DNA from: an uncultured Tolumonas sp.
Lineage (GTDB): Bacteria; Pseudomonadota; Gammaproteobacteria; Enterobacterales; Aeromonadaceae
Assembly: GCF_963676665.1 (NCBI RefSeq)
Contig: NZ_OY781369.1
Span: forward strand, 90,001-154,000
DNA: 64,000 nt
Direction: 5' to 3'
The notes under the pieces were generated by a model. It made no database searches, was not told the DNA's origin, and worked only from the letters and a program-made list of their open reading frames with translations. Below are positions 27,333 to 36,659 of this stretch, in pieces; positions within the stretch are counted from its first letter, which is position 1, and each line of letters starts with the position of its first letter. The position numbers and the translations under genes were made by a program.

Positions 27333-29072
27333 TTACCGACGAGATGGCATGACTCGTTGCAGATAACAGAGTAACTCATCAAACGGTAATGGTTTACTGA
27401 ATAAAAAGCCTTGAATATAACTGCACTGACGCTGTTTCAGATATTCCAGCTGATCGTCGGTTTCAACACCTTCAATGATCAGCGTCATACCCAGATTATT
27501 CACCAGATTAATGATGCCATCGAGCAGCAAACACTCCTGCTCTTCTGCCGGAATACTGCGCACAAACGTGCGGTCAATTTTCACCACATCAATCGGGAAA
27601 CTGCGCAAATAACTCAGCGCCGAATAACCGGTGCCGAAATCATCGATCGCGATACCGCAACCCGCCGCCCGCAAGGCATGCATACGTTGCCGGTTTGATT
27701 CCTGATTACTCATCAGCAGCGATTCGGTGATTTCAAAAATAATCGATTTTGGGTCTAACCCCATATCTGCGATGGTAGTTAACCACTCACGGGCATCAAG
27801 ATCGATAGTCTGGAACTCTGGCGTTGAACGGTTCACCGACATCTGGATCTGGGTAAACCCTTTACGGTGTAACTTCACCAGATCAGCGCAGGCATGCAAT
27901 AAAATCCACTGCCCTAACCCTTGAATCAAACCACTCTCTTCCGCCAACGGAATAAATTCTATCGGCGAAATAGCACCGCGCTCCGGATGTTGCCAGCGTA
28001 CCAAGGCTTCCAATTTCACAACCCGATTAGTGTCGATATCCCAGATCGGCTGATAAACCAAAGACAACTGATGGTATTTAATGGCATTCGCCAGATCTTG
28101 CTGCAACTTATTCCGGCTGCGCAGATTGCGGCGTAATTCACTGCTATACAATTTAAGCGGTAAACGCTGCTTTTTCGCTTCAAATAACGCCTGTTCGGCA
28201 TTACTCAGCAACACATCGGGCTCTTTGGAATCCATCGGGCACAAGGCAATACCCATGGCAGCCGCCATATATAGTTGCTGATTTTCCAGCTGAAATGGCC
28301 AGTCAAAACTGCCCATGATTTGTTTGGCGAAGATCTCCGCCTGACGACGATTAACAATACCCGGCACCAGCAAAGCAAATTCGTCACCACCGGTGCGGGC
28401 TAACAGATCGCTGGAGCGAATACGCCCCGACAAACGATGCGCCACGGCACACAGGATTTCATCACCGGTTTGGTGGTCCATGCTGGTATTGACGGTTTTC
28501 ATGTCATTCAGATCCAGCACTAACAGCGCAAAGGGATCTTCATAGGAACACAAGCGCGCGAGGCTTTGTGCAAATAACTGGCGGTTGGGCAGTTCAGTTA
28601 GCAGGTCATAGTGAGTGTGATTGTGCACATGGCTTTCCGCTTCTTTTTGGGCGCTCAAATCGCGGAAGATAGCCACATAACCGCTCGTGACAGCAGACAC
28701 GATCTGTTTGCAGACCGTTAAAAATGCAGGGAATGGAGAGCCGTCTTTCCGACGATTCCAGATCTCGCCTTGCCACAACGTCTGTTGTTCTAACGTTTGT
28801 GCTAAATGGCGATAGAAACGTTTATTCATCAGACCCGAACGCCATAATTCGACATTCTGTCCGATCACATCAGCACGCGTAAAACCAGTGATGCGCTCAA
28901 ACGCTGGATTGACCGTCAGCACATGCATACGGTCATCACAGATCAAAACGGCATCATTGAGATATTGCCAGATGATACCTTGGTGTTGCCGAAGGTGATG
29001 CAAATCCCAGTCTTGGAACACACGCGCAGGCGTTATACTTGTCTGCAGTTCATGCTGCTGCTCTGCAGTCAT
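27333..29072 (-). CDS. PAS-GGDEF-EAL cyclic-di-GMP turnover protein
   Basis: A 579-residue soluble signalling protein with no membrane segment. A PAS domain (about 30-140) is followed by a GGDEF domain with intact active site RTGGDEFALL and an inhibitory RxxD five residues before it (RSSD). An EAL domain with KLEALVRW, ESLLMSN, DDFGTGYSALSYL and EGVETDDQ follows. Both synthesis and breakdown of cyclic-di-GMP are thus possible; which dominates cannot be told. GGAG stands eight bases before the ATG at 29072. Confidence 0.94.
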   Translation of the reverse strand: MTAEQQHELQTSITPARVFQDWDLHHLRQHQGIIWQYLNDAVLICDDRMHVLTVNPAFERITGFTRADVIGQNVELWRSGLMNKRFYRHLAQTLEQQTLWQGEIWNRRKDGSPFPAFLTVCKQIVSAVTSGYVAIFRDLSAQKEAESHVHNHTHYDLLTELPNRQLFAQSLARLCSYEDPFALLVLDLNDMKTVNTSMDHQTGDEILCAVAHRLSGRIRSSDLLARTGGDEFALLVPGIVNRRQAEIFAKQIMGSFDWPFQLENQQLYMAAAMGIALCPMDSKEPDVLLSNAEQALFEAKKQRLPLKLYSSELRRNLRSRNKLQQDLANAIKYHQLSLVYQPIWDIDTNRVVKLEALVRWQHPERGAISPIEFIPLAEESGLIQGLGQWILLHACADLVKLHRKGFTQIQMSVNRSTPEFQTIDLDAREWLTTIADMGLDPKSIIFEITESLLMSNQESNRQRMHALRAAGCGIAIDDFGTGYSALSYLRSFPIDVVKIDRTFVRSIPAEEQECLLLDGIINLVNNLGMTLIIEGVETDDQLEYLKQRQCSYIQGFLFSKPLPFDELLCYLQRVMPSRR

Positions 29073-29247
29073 TTAACCATCTCCATAACCTTCAGCGCAA
29101 AATCCCGCCCACACAAGCATCCATACTAAGGTCATTTATGTTTCAAATGAATTTTGAGGATAAACGTAAGTAAAATGAAGCGCAAACGAAAGCCAAGGCA
29201 TTCTCTGGTTTGATCACAAATTAGTGTCAAGCGTCATGCTTTTGAAA

Positions 29248-29271
29248 AAAAACGGCACCGAAGTGCCGTCA
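29248..29271 (-). terminator. Terminator of prlC
   Basis: CGGCAC and GTGCCG pair around a CGAA loop just downstream of prlC, followed on the minus strand by a run of Ts (seen as AAAAAAA on plus). Confidence 0.85.
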
Positions 29272-29291
29272 TTTGGGTCAGGAAAAAGATT

Positions 29292-31331
29292 TTATTGAAT
29301 CCCGGAATGGCGTAACAGCGCATCAATCCGTGGCTCACGCCCCCGAAATGCCTTGAACAACGTCATTGGTTCGTCTGAGCCTCCTTTTTCCAGAATATAT
29401 TGCAGAAAATCACGGCCGGTTTGTGGGTTAAAAATCCCTTCCTCTTCAAAACGCGAGAACGCATCGGCTGATAACACTTCCGCCCATTTATAACTGTAAT
29501 AACCGGCCGCATAACCACCGCCAAAAATATGCGAGAAGCTATGCTGGAAGCGGTTAAAGGCTGGTGGCACTAGCACTGCGGTTTGGCTACGGACATCATC
29601 CAGGATCTGCTGCACCCGGCCACCTTGTTGCGGGTCGTATTCACGGTGCAGACGGAAATCAAACAGCGCAAACTCCAGCTGCCGCAGCATTTGCATCGCT
29701 GATTGGAAATTTTTCGCCGCCAGCAGTTTATCCAGTTCGTTTTGCGGCAAGGCTTCCCCGGTTTCGTAATGACCCGAAATCACCGCCAAGGCTTCCGGTT
29801 CCCAGCACCAGTTTTCCAAAAACTGACTTGGCAATTCCACCGCATCCCACGGTACACCATTGATACCGGCGACACCGGCGACATCGATCTGGGTCAGCAT
29901 ATGATGCAAACCATGACCAAATTCGTGGAATAAGGTCACCACTTCATCATGGGTGAACAGTGCTGGTTTGCCATCAACCGGACCATTAAAGTTACAGGTC
30001 AGATAGGCTACCGGGTGCTGCAACTGACCATCGCGGCGATAACGGCGGCCCATGCAATCATCCATCCAGGCACCACCGCGCTTGTGCGCACGGGCATACA
30101 GGTCCAGATAGAAACTGCCGCGTAATTCCCCATCCGCATCAACAATATCGTAGAAACGCACATCCGGATGCCAGGTTTCTACCGCCAGATGCGGTTTGAT
30201 ACGCATACCAAAAATGCGTTTCACCACATCGAACAAACCTTGCACGACTTTCTGTTCCGGAAAGTATGGGCGCAGCGCTTCATTTGAAATAGCGTAACGG
30301 TGCTGCTTCAGTTTTTCGCTGTAATAGGCAATATCCCATGCAGCCAGTTCGCTGACGCCGTGCTCCGCTTGGGCATACGCCTGTAATTCAGCCAGATCAG
30401 ATTGGGCCTGCGGACGAGAACGTGTTGCCAGATCGCCTAAGAACTCAAGCACCTGTTCGGTAGAATGGGCCATTTTGGTGGCAAGCGAACGTTCGGCATA
30501 ATTAGCAAAGCCCAGCAACTGAGCCAGTTCATGGCGCAGAGCCAGAATTTCCTCGATCAGCGGTGAGTTGTCCCATTTGCCGGCATTCGGCCCTTGGTCG
30601 GATGCGCGTGTGGTAAAGGCGGTATAGGCTTCTTCACGTAACGCCCGGCTATCGGCATACATCATGACCGGTAGATAAGAGGGAATATCCAGCGTAAACA
30701 ACCAACCATCCAGCTCACGGCCTTGTGCTTGTTGTGCCGCTGCCGCTTTCGCGGAATCCGGTAAACCAGCCAGTGCGGTTTCATCGGTAATGTGTTTTAC
30801 CCAACCTTGTGTGGCATCCATCACCTGATTATTAAATTGCGAGGCCAGCTCGGATAAGCGACTCACGATCTGGCCATAACGTTGCTGTTGCGCGGCTTCC
30901 AAAGCAATGCCGGATAAGCGGAAATCACGCAGCGTATTACTCACTTGCTGCTGCTGCGCCTGGCTTAGACGACGGAATTCATTGCTGTCAGCCAATTGCT
31001 GATAGGCCTGATACAAGCCGGCATGTTGCCCGACAAAGGTTTGGTATTCCGATAACAACGGCAGGCAGGCTTCATACGCTGCACGTAACTCATCGTTGTT
31101 AACGACCGAATTCATGTGACTCACCGGCGACCAGATCCGACCCAGACGGTCATCGGTTTCTTCCAGTGGCGCGACCAGATTGTCCCAGGTAAAACTGTCG
31201 GATGAACTTAATACATCCGCAATACGTTGTTTGGCATCCGCTATCGCCTGTTGCACGGCAGGCTGTACGTGCTCTGGTTTGATCTTGCTGAACGGCGGCA
31301 AGCCATCCATGGATAATAGTGGGTTGCTCAT
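29292..31331 (-). CDS. prlC: Oligopeptidase A (M3 family)
   Basis: Cytoplasmic zinc metallopeptidase that degrades signal peptides and other oligopeptides. The zinc motif is HEFGHGLHH, with the downstream glutamate in the ENWCWEPE region, and the C-terminal half carries FNRFQHSFSHIFGGGYAAGYYSY. Length 679 residues, as in E. coli. I take the ATG at 31331; a GTG at 31337 would add two residues. In enterobacteria the next gene is rsmJ; here a GGDEF-EAL gene stands between them. Confidence 0.95.
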   Translation of the reverse strand: MSNPLLSMDGLPPFSKIKPEHVQPAVQQAIADAKQRIADVLSSSDSFTWDNLVAPLEETDDRLGRIWSPVSHMNSVVNNDELRAAYEACLPLLSEYQTFVGQHAGLYQAYQQLADSNEFRRLSQAQQQQVSNTLRDFRLSGIALEAAQQQRYGQIVSRLSELASQFNNQVMDATQGWVKHITDETALAGLPDSAKAAAAQQAQGRELDGWLFTLDIPSYLPVMMYADSRALREEAYTAFTTRASDQGPNAGKWDNSPLIEEILALRHELAQLLGFANYAERSLATKMAHSTEQVLEFLGDLATRSRPQAQSDLAELQAYAQAEHGVSELAAWDIAYYSEKLKQHRYAISNEALRPYFPEQKVVQGLFDVVKRIFGMRIKPHLAVETWHPDVRFYDIVDADGELRGSFYLDLYARAHKRGGAWMDDCMGRRYRRDGQLQHPVAYLTCNFNGPVDGKPALFTHDEVVTLFHEFGHGLHHMLTQIDVAGVAGINGVPWDAVELPSQFLENWCWEPEALAVISGHYETGEALPQNELDKLLAAKNFQSAMQMLRQLEFALFDFRLHREYDPQQGGRVQQILDDVRSQTAVLVPPAFNRFQHSFSHIFGGGYAAGYYSYKWAEVLSADAFSRFEEEGIFNPQTGRDFLQYILEKGGSDEPMTLFKAFRGREPRIDALLRHSGIQ

Positions 31332-31593
31332 CGACACTTACCTCAGAATACGGCGCAAAAACGGAATATTGATTCTTATTAACATGCGGGCAGAAAATCA
31401 ATTTATCAACCCTTGTTATGGTTTAACATAGCTTTACGCACGAGAAGATAATGCCTTGATGTAGCGGACTTTGTTCTTTCCCCATCCGCATGCTATATCT
31501 TGAAGATTAAAAATAGGGATCAGAAGTCCCCGGGATGAACAGTCTGGGTATTCGGTTAGGTGCGAGCCGATAACACCAGCAAATGGAATGATC

Positions 31594-33210
31594 ATGCTGA
31601 CCTACTGGAAACACCTATTGCAGAGTTTCTCTGCCTCTCATCAATTATCCCGACGACTGCTGACCTACATTCTGGCCTGTAGCACCGTGCTTGCGTTGAT
31701 CTCAACCCTCTTCCAGTTGAGTTGGGATTACAGCCAGGGTATGAATGAAACGAAATCCCGTCTCAATGAAATTGAATCCACGCACCTAACCGCCATTGCA
31801 GCCAGTGTCTGGAACATGGATAACGAGCAACTGAGCCTGCAATTAAAAGGGCTGCAACAACTACCGGATATGCAGGCAGCCACTGTGTATGAACGCATTG
31901 ATAGCCATTTACTAGAACGTATGCAGGTGGGACAAACATCCGGGCTGCACGTATTAAAGCAGCGCTTCCCGCTGTCGTATGAAGGTTATGTCGTTGGTGA
32001 ACTGGAAGTCAGTTTGACGCTAGAACCCATCTATCAACGTTTATGGCAAAAAAGTCTGGTTATTCTGATCACGCAAACCTTAAAAACCTTACTGGTTTCC
32101 TGTTTTATCCTGCTGATTTTTTACCATCAGCTGATCCGTCATCTGCATAAGATCACCGGTTTTTTACAACATTTAGATGTCAGTGCGCCGCCACAACCGA
32201 TCACCTTGGAACGACGCCCGCCCGCTTCCAGCGATGAACTGGATGCCATCGTGAACAGTATCAATGAGATGCAGCGTCGGCATGCCGATGACTGGCAGGC
32301 ACAACAATCGTTTGCCGATAATCTGCAACAAGAACACGCGATTAATAAAGAATTGAATGAAAAACTGGAACAAAAAGTGGTGGCTCGTACCCAGTCGCTG
32401 GAAAATAGCCACCATGAATTACAAAAGGCTTACGACGATTTAAAAAACACCCAAAAAGCGTTAATTGAATCTGAGAAAATGGCTTCCTTAGGTGCATTAG
32501 TAGCTGGTATGGCCCATGAACTGAATACACCGCTCGGGATCAGCATGACCGCCAGCCGTTTTCTAACGTCCCGACTCAAAGACTTAGTCGCTACCCCAGG
32601 GCCAGCAGAATCGGAAGAACACAACGGCTGGCATGGACAATTAGCCGCGATCCAAGAGTCAACCGAACTGATGCAGCAACAAACCCGCAAGGCGCTGGAC
32701 TTACTGAATAACTTTCAGCAGATCGCCATCACGCACAGTGGCCAGCAACCCAGCCGTTTTAATGTGGCCGAAACGCTGCACCAAATTATCATTTCGCAAG
32801 GCCATCGCCTGAACCAGCAACATTGTCATGTTTCCATTCAATGTGAACCCACGCTGGAGATACAAAGTTACCTTTCAGCCTTTACCCGGGTTTGTAATCA
32901 CCTGATCCAAAACTCGCTGGATCACGGTTTTGAACATTGCAACCGGCCGCGCAGCATTACGATTCAGATCAGCCATGAACAAGGCCAGGTGCGGCTTGAT
33001 TATCACGATAACGGGCAAGGTATTGACCCTGAGATATTACCTCATATCTTTGAGCCGTTTGTCACCAGCCGACGGGAACAGGGTTTCTCTGGTCTCGGAG
33101 GATACATCATCTATAATCAGGTGGTGCAATTGCTCAATGGACAAATCAAATGCCAGAATAATTCTGGCAATGGCGTCCATTTCCGCATTGAAATACCACA
33201 ATTCATCTAA
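31594..33210 (+). CDS. Orphan membrane sensor histidine kinase
   Basis: A 538-residue two-TM sensor kinase: TM1 at about 22-43, a periplasmic part of about 110 residues, TM2 at about 153-180, a HAMP-like linker and a coiled coil. The phosphoacceptor is in GMAHELNTPLG. The N box is NHLIQNSLDH and the G1/F boxes are DNGQGIDPEILPHIFEPF. The G2 box reads SGLGGYIIYN, with Gly where Leu is usual. No response regulator is beside it. The start is the ATG at 31594, or 31588 two codons earlier. Confidence 0.85.
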   Translation: MLTYWKHLLQSFSASHQLSRRLLTYILACSTVLALISTLFQLSWDYSQGMNETKSRLNEIESTHLTAIAASVWNMDNEQLSLQLKGLQQLPDMQAATVYERIDSHLLERMQVGQTSGLHVLKQRFPLSYEGYVVGELEVSLTLEPIYQRLWQKSLVILITQTLKTLLVSCFILLIFYHQLIRHLHKITGFLQHLDVSAPPQPITLERRPPASSDELDAIVNSINEMQRRHADDWQAQQSFADNLQQEHAINKELNEKLEQKVVARTQSLENSHHELQKAYDDLKNTQKALIESEKMASLGALVAGMAHELNTPLGISMTASRFLTSRLKDLVATPGPAESEEHNGWHGQLAAIQESTELMQQQTRKALDLLNNFQQIAITHSGQQPSRFNVAETLHQIIISQGHRLNQQHCHVSIQCEPTLEIQSYLSAFTRVCNHLIQNSLDHGFEHCNRPRSITIQISHEQGQVRLDYHDNGQGIDPEILPHIFEPFVTSRREQGFSGLGGYIIYNQVVQLLNGQIKCQNNSGNGVHFRIEIPQFI

Positions 33211-33248
33211 TATGCAGATGAAAACTCTATTAGCCAAAACATTTCCAT

Positions 33249-33282
33249 TGAAATGAGCAGGGTGTAAACATCCCTCGTTTCA
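33249..33282 (+). terminator. Hairpin after the histidine kinase gene
   Basis: TGAAATGAG pairs with CTCGTTTCA, and after a two-base bulge GGGTG pairs with CATCC. The U-tract is interrupted (TATTGATTT), so termination may be partial. Confidence 0.45.
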
Positions 33283-33333
33283 TATTGATTTATGATATTC
33301 TTATCTCATTTTTAGCTTCACGCGGATGCTCGC

Positions 33334-35127
33334 ATGTCTACTCAACTCTCAATTGCGGAACGTCTGGCAACAGTTCGCCATTCAATGCAACACCTTGATG
33401 TACAGGCATTTATCATACCTCACGACGATGAACATCTGGGCGAATACACAGCGCCGGCAGATGAACGGCTGGCGTGGTTAACCGGTTTTACTGGCTCAGC
33501 CGGCGTGGCGGTCGTCCTGACAGAACAAGCGGCATTATTCGTAGACGGGCGCTATACCGTACAAGCACGTCAGCAAGTATCTGATGAACACTTCATGCAC
33601 CTGCATCTGATCCGCGATCCGTTTCTGGATTGGTTAGTACAGCAATTACCGGCTGGCAGCCGGGTGGGTATTGATGCGCGTCTGCACAGTCTGGAATGGT
33701 ACCGCAAAGCGCAGCAGCAATTGAGCGCCGCAAAAATCAGCCTGCATCCGCTGGCAGAAAACCCGATTGATTTACACTGGTCAGATCGCCCGGCAGCCGC
33801 CATGGCACCTGCTCGACTGTTCGCCGAAACCGTGGCGGGCGAAAGCAGCCTGTCAAAACGCCAGCGCATGGCGGCACAATTACGTGCGCAATCGGCGGAT
33901 GCCTTGTTGTTAACCCAAAATGAATCGATCAACTGGTTATTGAATATCCGTGGCAATGATATTCCAGCCCTGCCGGTAGTCAGTGCATTTGCCATTCTCT
34001 ACTGCAATGCGGCACTTGATCTGTTTATTGACCCAACCCGGCTGGACAGCCAATTTAGTGCCCATGTCGGTAATGATGTGTCGGTCTATCCGGCCGGTAA
34101 ACTCAACGATGTCTTACAACGACTGGGCGAAGATGCGCTTAAAGTCTGGTTAGACAATGCCAGTTGTAATGCCGCCTGTGGTTTACAGTTATTGCAACAT
34201 GGCGCACATCTGCTGGAACAGGCCGACCCTTGCCTGCTGGCCAAAGCCTGCAAAAACAGCACTGAATTAGCCGGTATGCAGGAAGCGCATCGTAAAGATG
34301 CCATCGCCATGTGCCGTTTTCTGGCTTGGCTGGATAACGCCATTACCGACGGATTACAAAGTGATGAAGCGCAACTGGCTGACAAGCTGGAAAGCTTCCG
34401 TTTGCAACAACCCGGTTATCTGGAAGCCAGTTTTGCAACTATCTCCGCGCTCGGCCCGAATGCCGCCCTGCCGCATTACAATTTCCGTAATGGCACACCA
34501 CGCACGTTTGGTCAGGATGCCATCTATCTGGTCGATTCCGGTGGTCATTATGACGAAGGCACGACCGACATTACCCGCACCATCCAGGTGGGTGATGCCA
34601 GCGATGATGTACGAACCTTGTTTACGCTGGTCATGAAAGGTCACATCGCACTGAGTCGGGCACAATTCCCGAAAGGTACCTGTGGTATGCAACTGGATGT
34701 GCTGGCGCGATTGCCATTATGGCAAGCCGGTTTTAACTATGACCATGGCACCGGCCATGGCGTCGGTCATGTCTTAAGTGTGCATGAGGGCCCACAGCGC
34801 ATTTCACCGAAAGGCAGCACGACACCACTCGAGCCTGGTATGGTAATTTCCAACGAGCCGGGTTATTACCGTGAAGGCGCCTTTGGCATGCGCTGTGAAA
34901 ATCTGGTTGCGGTAGAAGCGCTGACTTCTGCCAGCGAAATCGAACGTTATGCCTTCCGCAATCTGACACTGGTTCCATTCGATAAGCGCTTATTATTAAG
35001 CGAATTACTGAATAGTGATGAAAAACAGTGGTGGAATGATTATCACCGTGAGGTTTTCACCGCTATTGCACCGTCGTTGCAAGGAAGTGATTTATTGTGG
35101 CTGGAACAAGCCACTGCGGCCATTTGA
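33334..35127 (+). CDS. M24-family Xaa-Pro aminopeptidase (aminopeptidase P, three-domain type)
   Basis: A 597-residue cytoplasmic metallopeptidase removing N-terminal residues before proline. Two creatinase-like N-terminal domains precede the M24 catalytic domain. Its metal ligands are visible: Asp in VDSGGHYDEGTTDITRT, His in GTGHGVGHVL, Glu in ISNEPGYY and Glu in MRCENLV. The length matches the long eukaryote-like form rather than E. coli PepP (about 440), so I give no symbol. It ends just before pssA. Confidence 0.92.
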   Translation: MSTQLSIAERLATVRHSMQHLDVQAFIIPHDDEHLGEYTAPADERLAWLTGFTGSAGVAVVLTEQAALFVDGRYTVQARQQVSDEHFMHLHLIRDPFLDWLVQQLPAGSRVGIDARLHSLEWYRKAQQQLSAAKISLHPLAENPIDLHWSDRPAAAMAPARLFAETVAGESSLSKRQRMAAQLRAQSADALLLTQNESINWLLNIRGNDIPALPVVSAFAILYCNAALDLFIDPTRLDSQFSAHVGNDVSVYPAGKLNDVLQRLGEDALKVWLDNASCNAACGLQLLQHGAHLLEQADPCLLAKACKNSTELAGMQEAHRKDAIAMCRFLAWLDNAITDGLQSDEAQLADKLESFRLQQPGYLEASFATISALGPNAALPHYNFRNGTPRTFGQDAIYLVDSGGHYDEGTTDITRTIQVGDASDDVRTLFTLVMKGHIALSRAQFPKGTCGMQLDVLARLPLWQAGFNYDHGTGHGVGHVLSVHEGPQRISPKGSTTPLEPGMVISNEPGYYREGAFGMRCENLVAVEALTSASEIERYAFRNLTLVPFDKRLLLSELLNSDEKQWWNDYHREVFTAIAPSLQGSDLLWLEQATAAI

Positions 35128-35252
35128 TTATCAACATCATGGCCTCGTCAAATGTAGTGCTGACTGACCAGCAAACTGGCAGTCAGCAGCTACGATTGTT
35201 ACAATCTGATTTATTTGCTGCGCTATTTAGCAAGCTAGCCACAAGGAACGCC

Positions 35253-36605
35253 ATGCTGTATTCAGCCTATTTTCGCCGCCAACTGGAAAAATTGCCGCTG
35301 CTACCAGTGGACAGTGACGCCATGCAGATCCTGCATCAGGCCAGTCAGTTCAAACAGCGTATTCTTGAGCTGATTGCTCAGGCCGAACGCCGGATCTATC
35401 TGGTGGCGCTTTATCTACAAGATGATGAAGCCGGTCGTGAAATCATGCAGGCGCTGTATGCCGCCAAACAAGCCCGCCCACAACTGGATATTAAAGTCTT
35501 TGTTGATTTCCACCGTGCGCAACGCGGCTTGATTGGTAAAGGTGCACAATCTGGTAATCATCTGATGTATCAGGAGTTCGCCAGCAAATACCCGACTTGT
35601 GATATTCCTTTTTACGGCGTGCCGGTCAAACGCCGTGAATGGTTAGGTGTGTTGCATCTGAAAGGTTTCTTGTTTGATAACACCCTGCTCTATTCCGGTG
35701 CCAGCCTGAATAATGTTTACCTGCACCAGTTGGATCGTTATCGTTTCGATCGTTACCACCAAATCCAGAATGCCGATCTGGCAGACAGCTTTGCGCGGTT
35801 GATCTTACGTCATTTTGTCAACGATGCTGCTGTACCACGGTTGGATAAAACCCAGATCCCTGGTATCAAACAGATCAAAGCCGAACAGCGTCGTTTCCGG
35901 CGTCGTTTACAAGCCGGTCGTTATGAGTTTGAAGAGAGTGTCATTGGCCCGCGACAATTTGGGGTGACACCGTTAATTGGGTTAGGTAAACGCGGGAATC
36001 GCCTGAATCGTGTGATCCGCGATCTGGTGCGCAGTGCGTCGCAGGAAATCTTTATCTGCACCCCCTATTTTAATCCACCCAGCTCACTGGCGCGCGATAT
36101 CAGTGGCCTGCTGCAACGGAAAGTGAAAGTCACCATTGTGGTCGGCGATAAGACCGCGAATGATTTCTATATTCCACCTTGCGAACCGTTTAAAACGGTC
36201 GGTGGTTTACCTTATCTGTATGAAATTAATCTGCGCCGTTTTGCCAATCGTTATCAAAATTACATTGATAACGGACAGCTCAATATCATGTTGTGGCAGC
36301 ATGAGCAGCACTCGTATCATCTGAAAGGCATTTTTGTGGATGACCAGTTAAGCCTCATTACTGGCAGCAATCTAAATCCACGCGCCTGGGCATTGGATCT
36401 GGAAAACGGCATGTTATTACGCGATCCGCATCGTCTGTTGTGCGAACGTTTTGCAGCGGAGCGCGCCAATATTTTGCAGCATACCCGTCGTCTGACCCAT
36501 TTCAGCGAACTGGAACAGTTACAAGATTATCCCGAGGCGGTGAAACGCTTACTTACCCGTATTCAGCGTTTTAAAGCCCATATCCTGCTGAAGCAAATCT
36601 TATAA
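35253..36605 (+). CDS. pssA: CDP-diacylglycerol-serine O-phosphatidyltransferase (PLD type)
   Basis: Makes phosphatidylserine, the precursor of phosphatidylethanolamine. The two HKD-type motifs are LHLKGFLFDNTLLYSGAS and YHLKGIFVDDQLSLITGSN. The open frame begins with a GTG at 35097 inside the aminopeptidase gene, but I start at the ATG at 35253, where AAGGA is well placed. The protein then has 450 residues, against 451 in E. coli, and begins at the same point. A strong terminator follows. Confidence 0.94.
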   Translation: MLYSAYFRRQLEKLPLLPVDSDAMQILHQASQFKQRILELIAQAERRIYLVALYLQDDEAGREIMQALYAAKQARPQLDIKVFVDFHRAQRGLIGKGAQSGNHLMYQEFASKYPTCDIPFYGVPVKRREWLGVLHLKGFLFDNTLLYSGASLNNVYLHQLDRYRFDRYHQIQNADLADSFARLILRHFVNDAAVPRLDKTQIPGIKQIKAEQRRFRRRLQAGRYEFEESVIGPRQFGVTPLIGLGKRGNRLNRVIRDLVRSASQEIFICTPYFNPPSSLARDISGLLQRKVKVTIVVGDKTANDFYIPPCEPFKTVGGLPYLYEINLRRFANRYQNYIDNGQLNIMLWQHEQHSYHLKGIFVDDQLSLITGSNLNPRAWALDLENGMLLRDPHRLLCERFAAERANILQHTRRLTHFSELEQLQDYPEAVKRLLTRIQRFKAHILLKQIL

Positions 36606-36606
36606 A

Positions 36607-36640
36607 CAAAAAGCCCGGCGATTGCCGGGCTTAGTATTTT
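36607..36640. terminator. Bidirectional terminator between pssA and putP
   Basis: AAGCCCGGC (36611-36619) and GCCGGGCTT (36624-36632) form a perfect nine-pair stem with a GATT loop. T-rich tracts follow on both strands. Confidence 0.9.
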
Positions 36641-36659
36641 ACCGATATAACTTTATCGC

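Noticed and set aside
31566-31573. GCCGATAA before the histidine kinase, resembling a FliA -10 box
   Set aside because: No TAAA-type -35 at 14-16 bases upstream.
35097-35252. Longer pssA start at GTG 35097, overlapping the aminopeptidase gene
   Set aside because: It would add 52 residues absent from the E. coli protein; the ATG at 35253 has a good binding site and gives family length.
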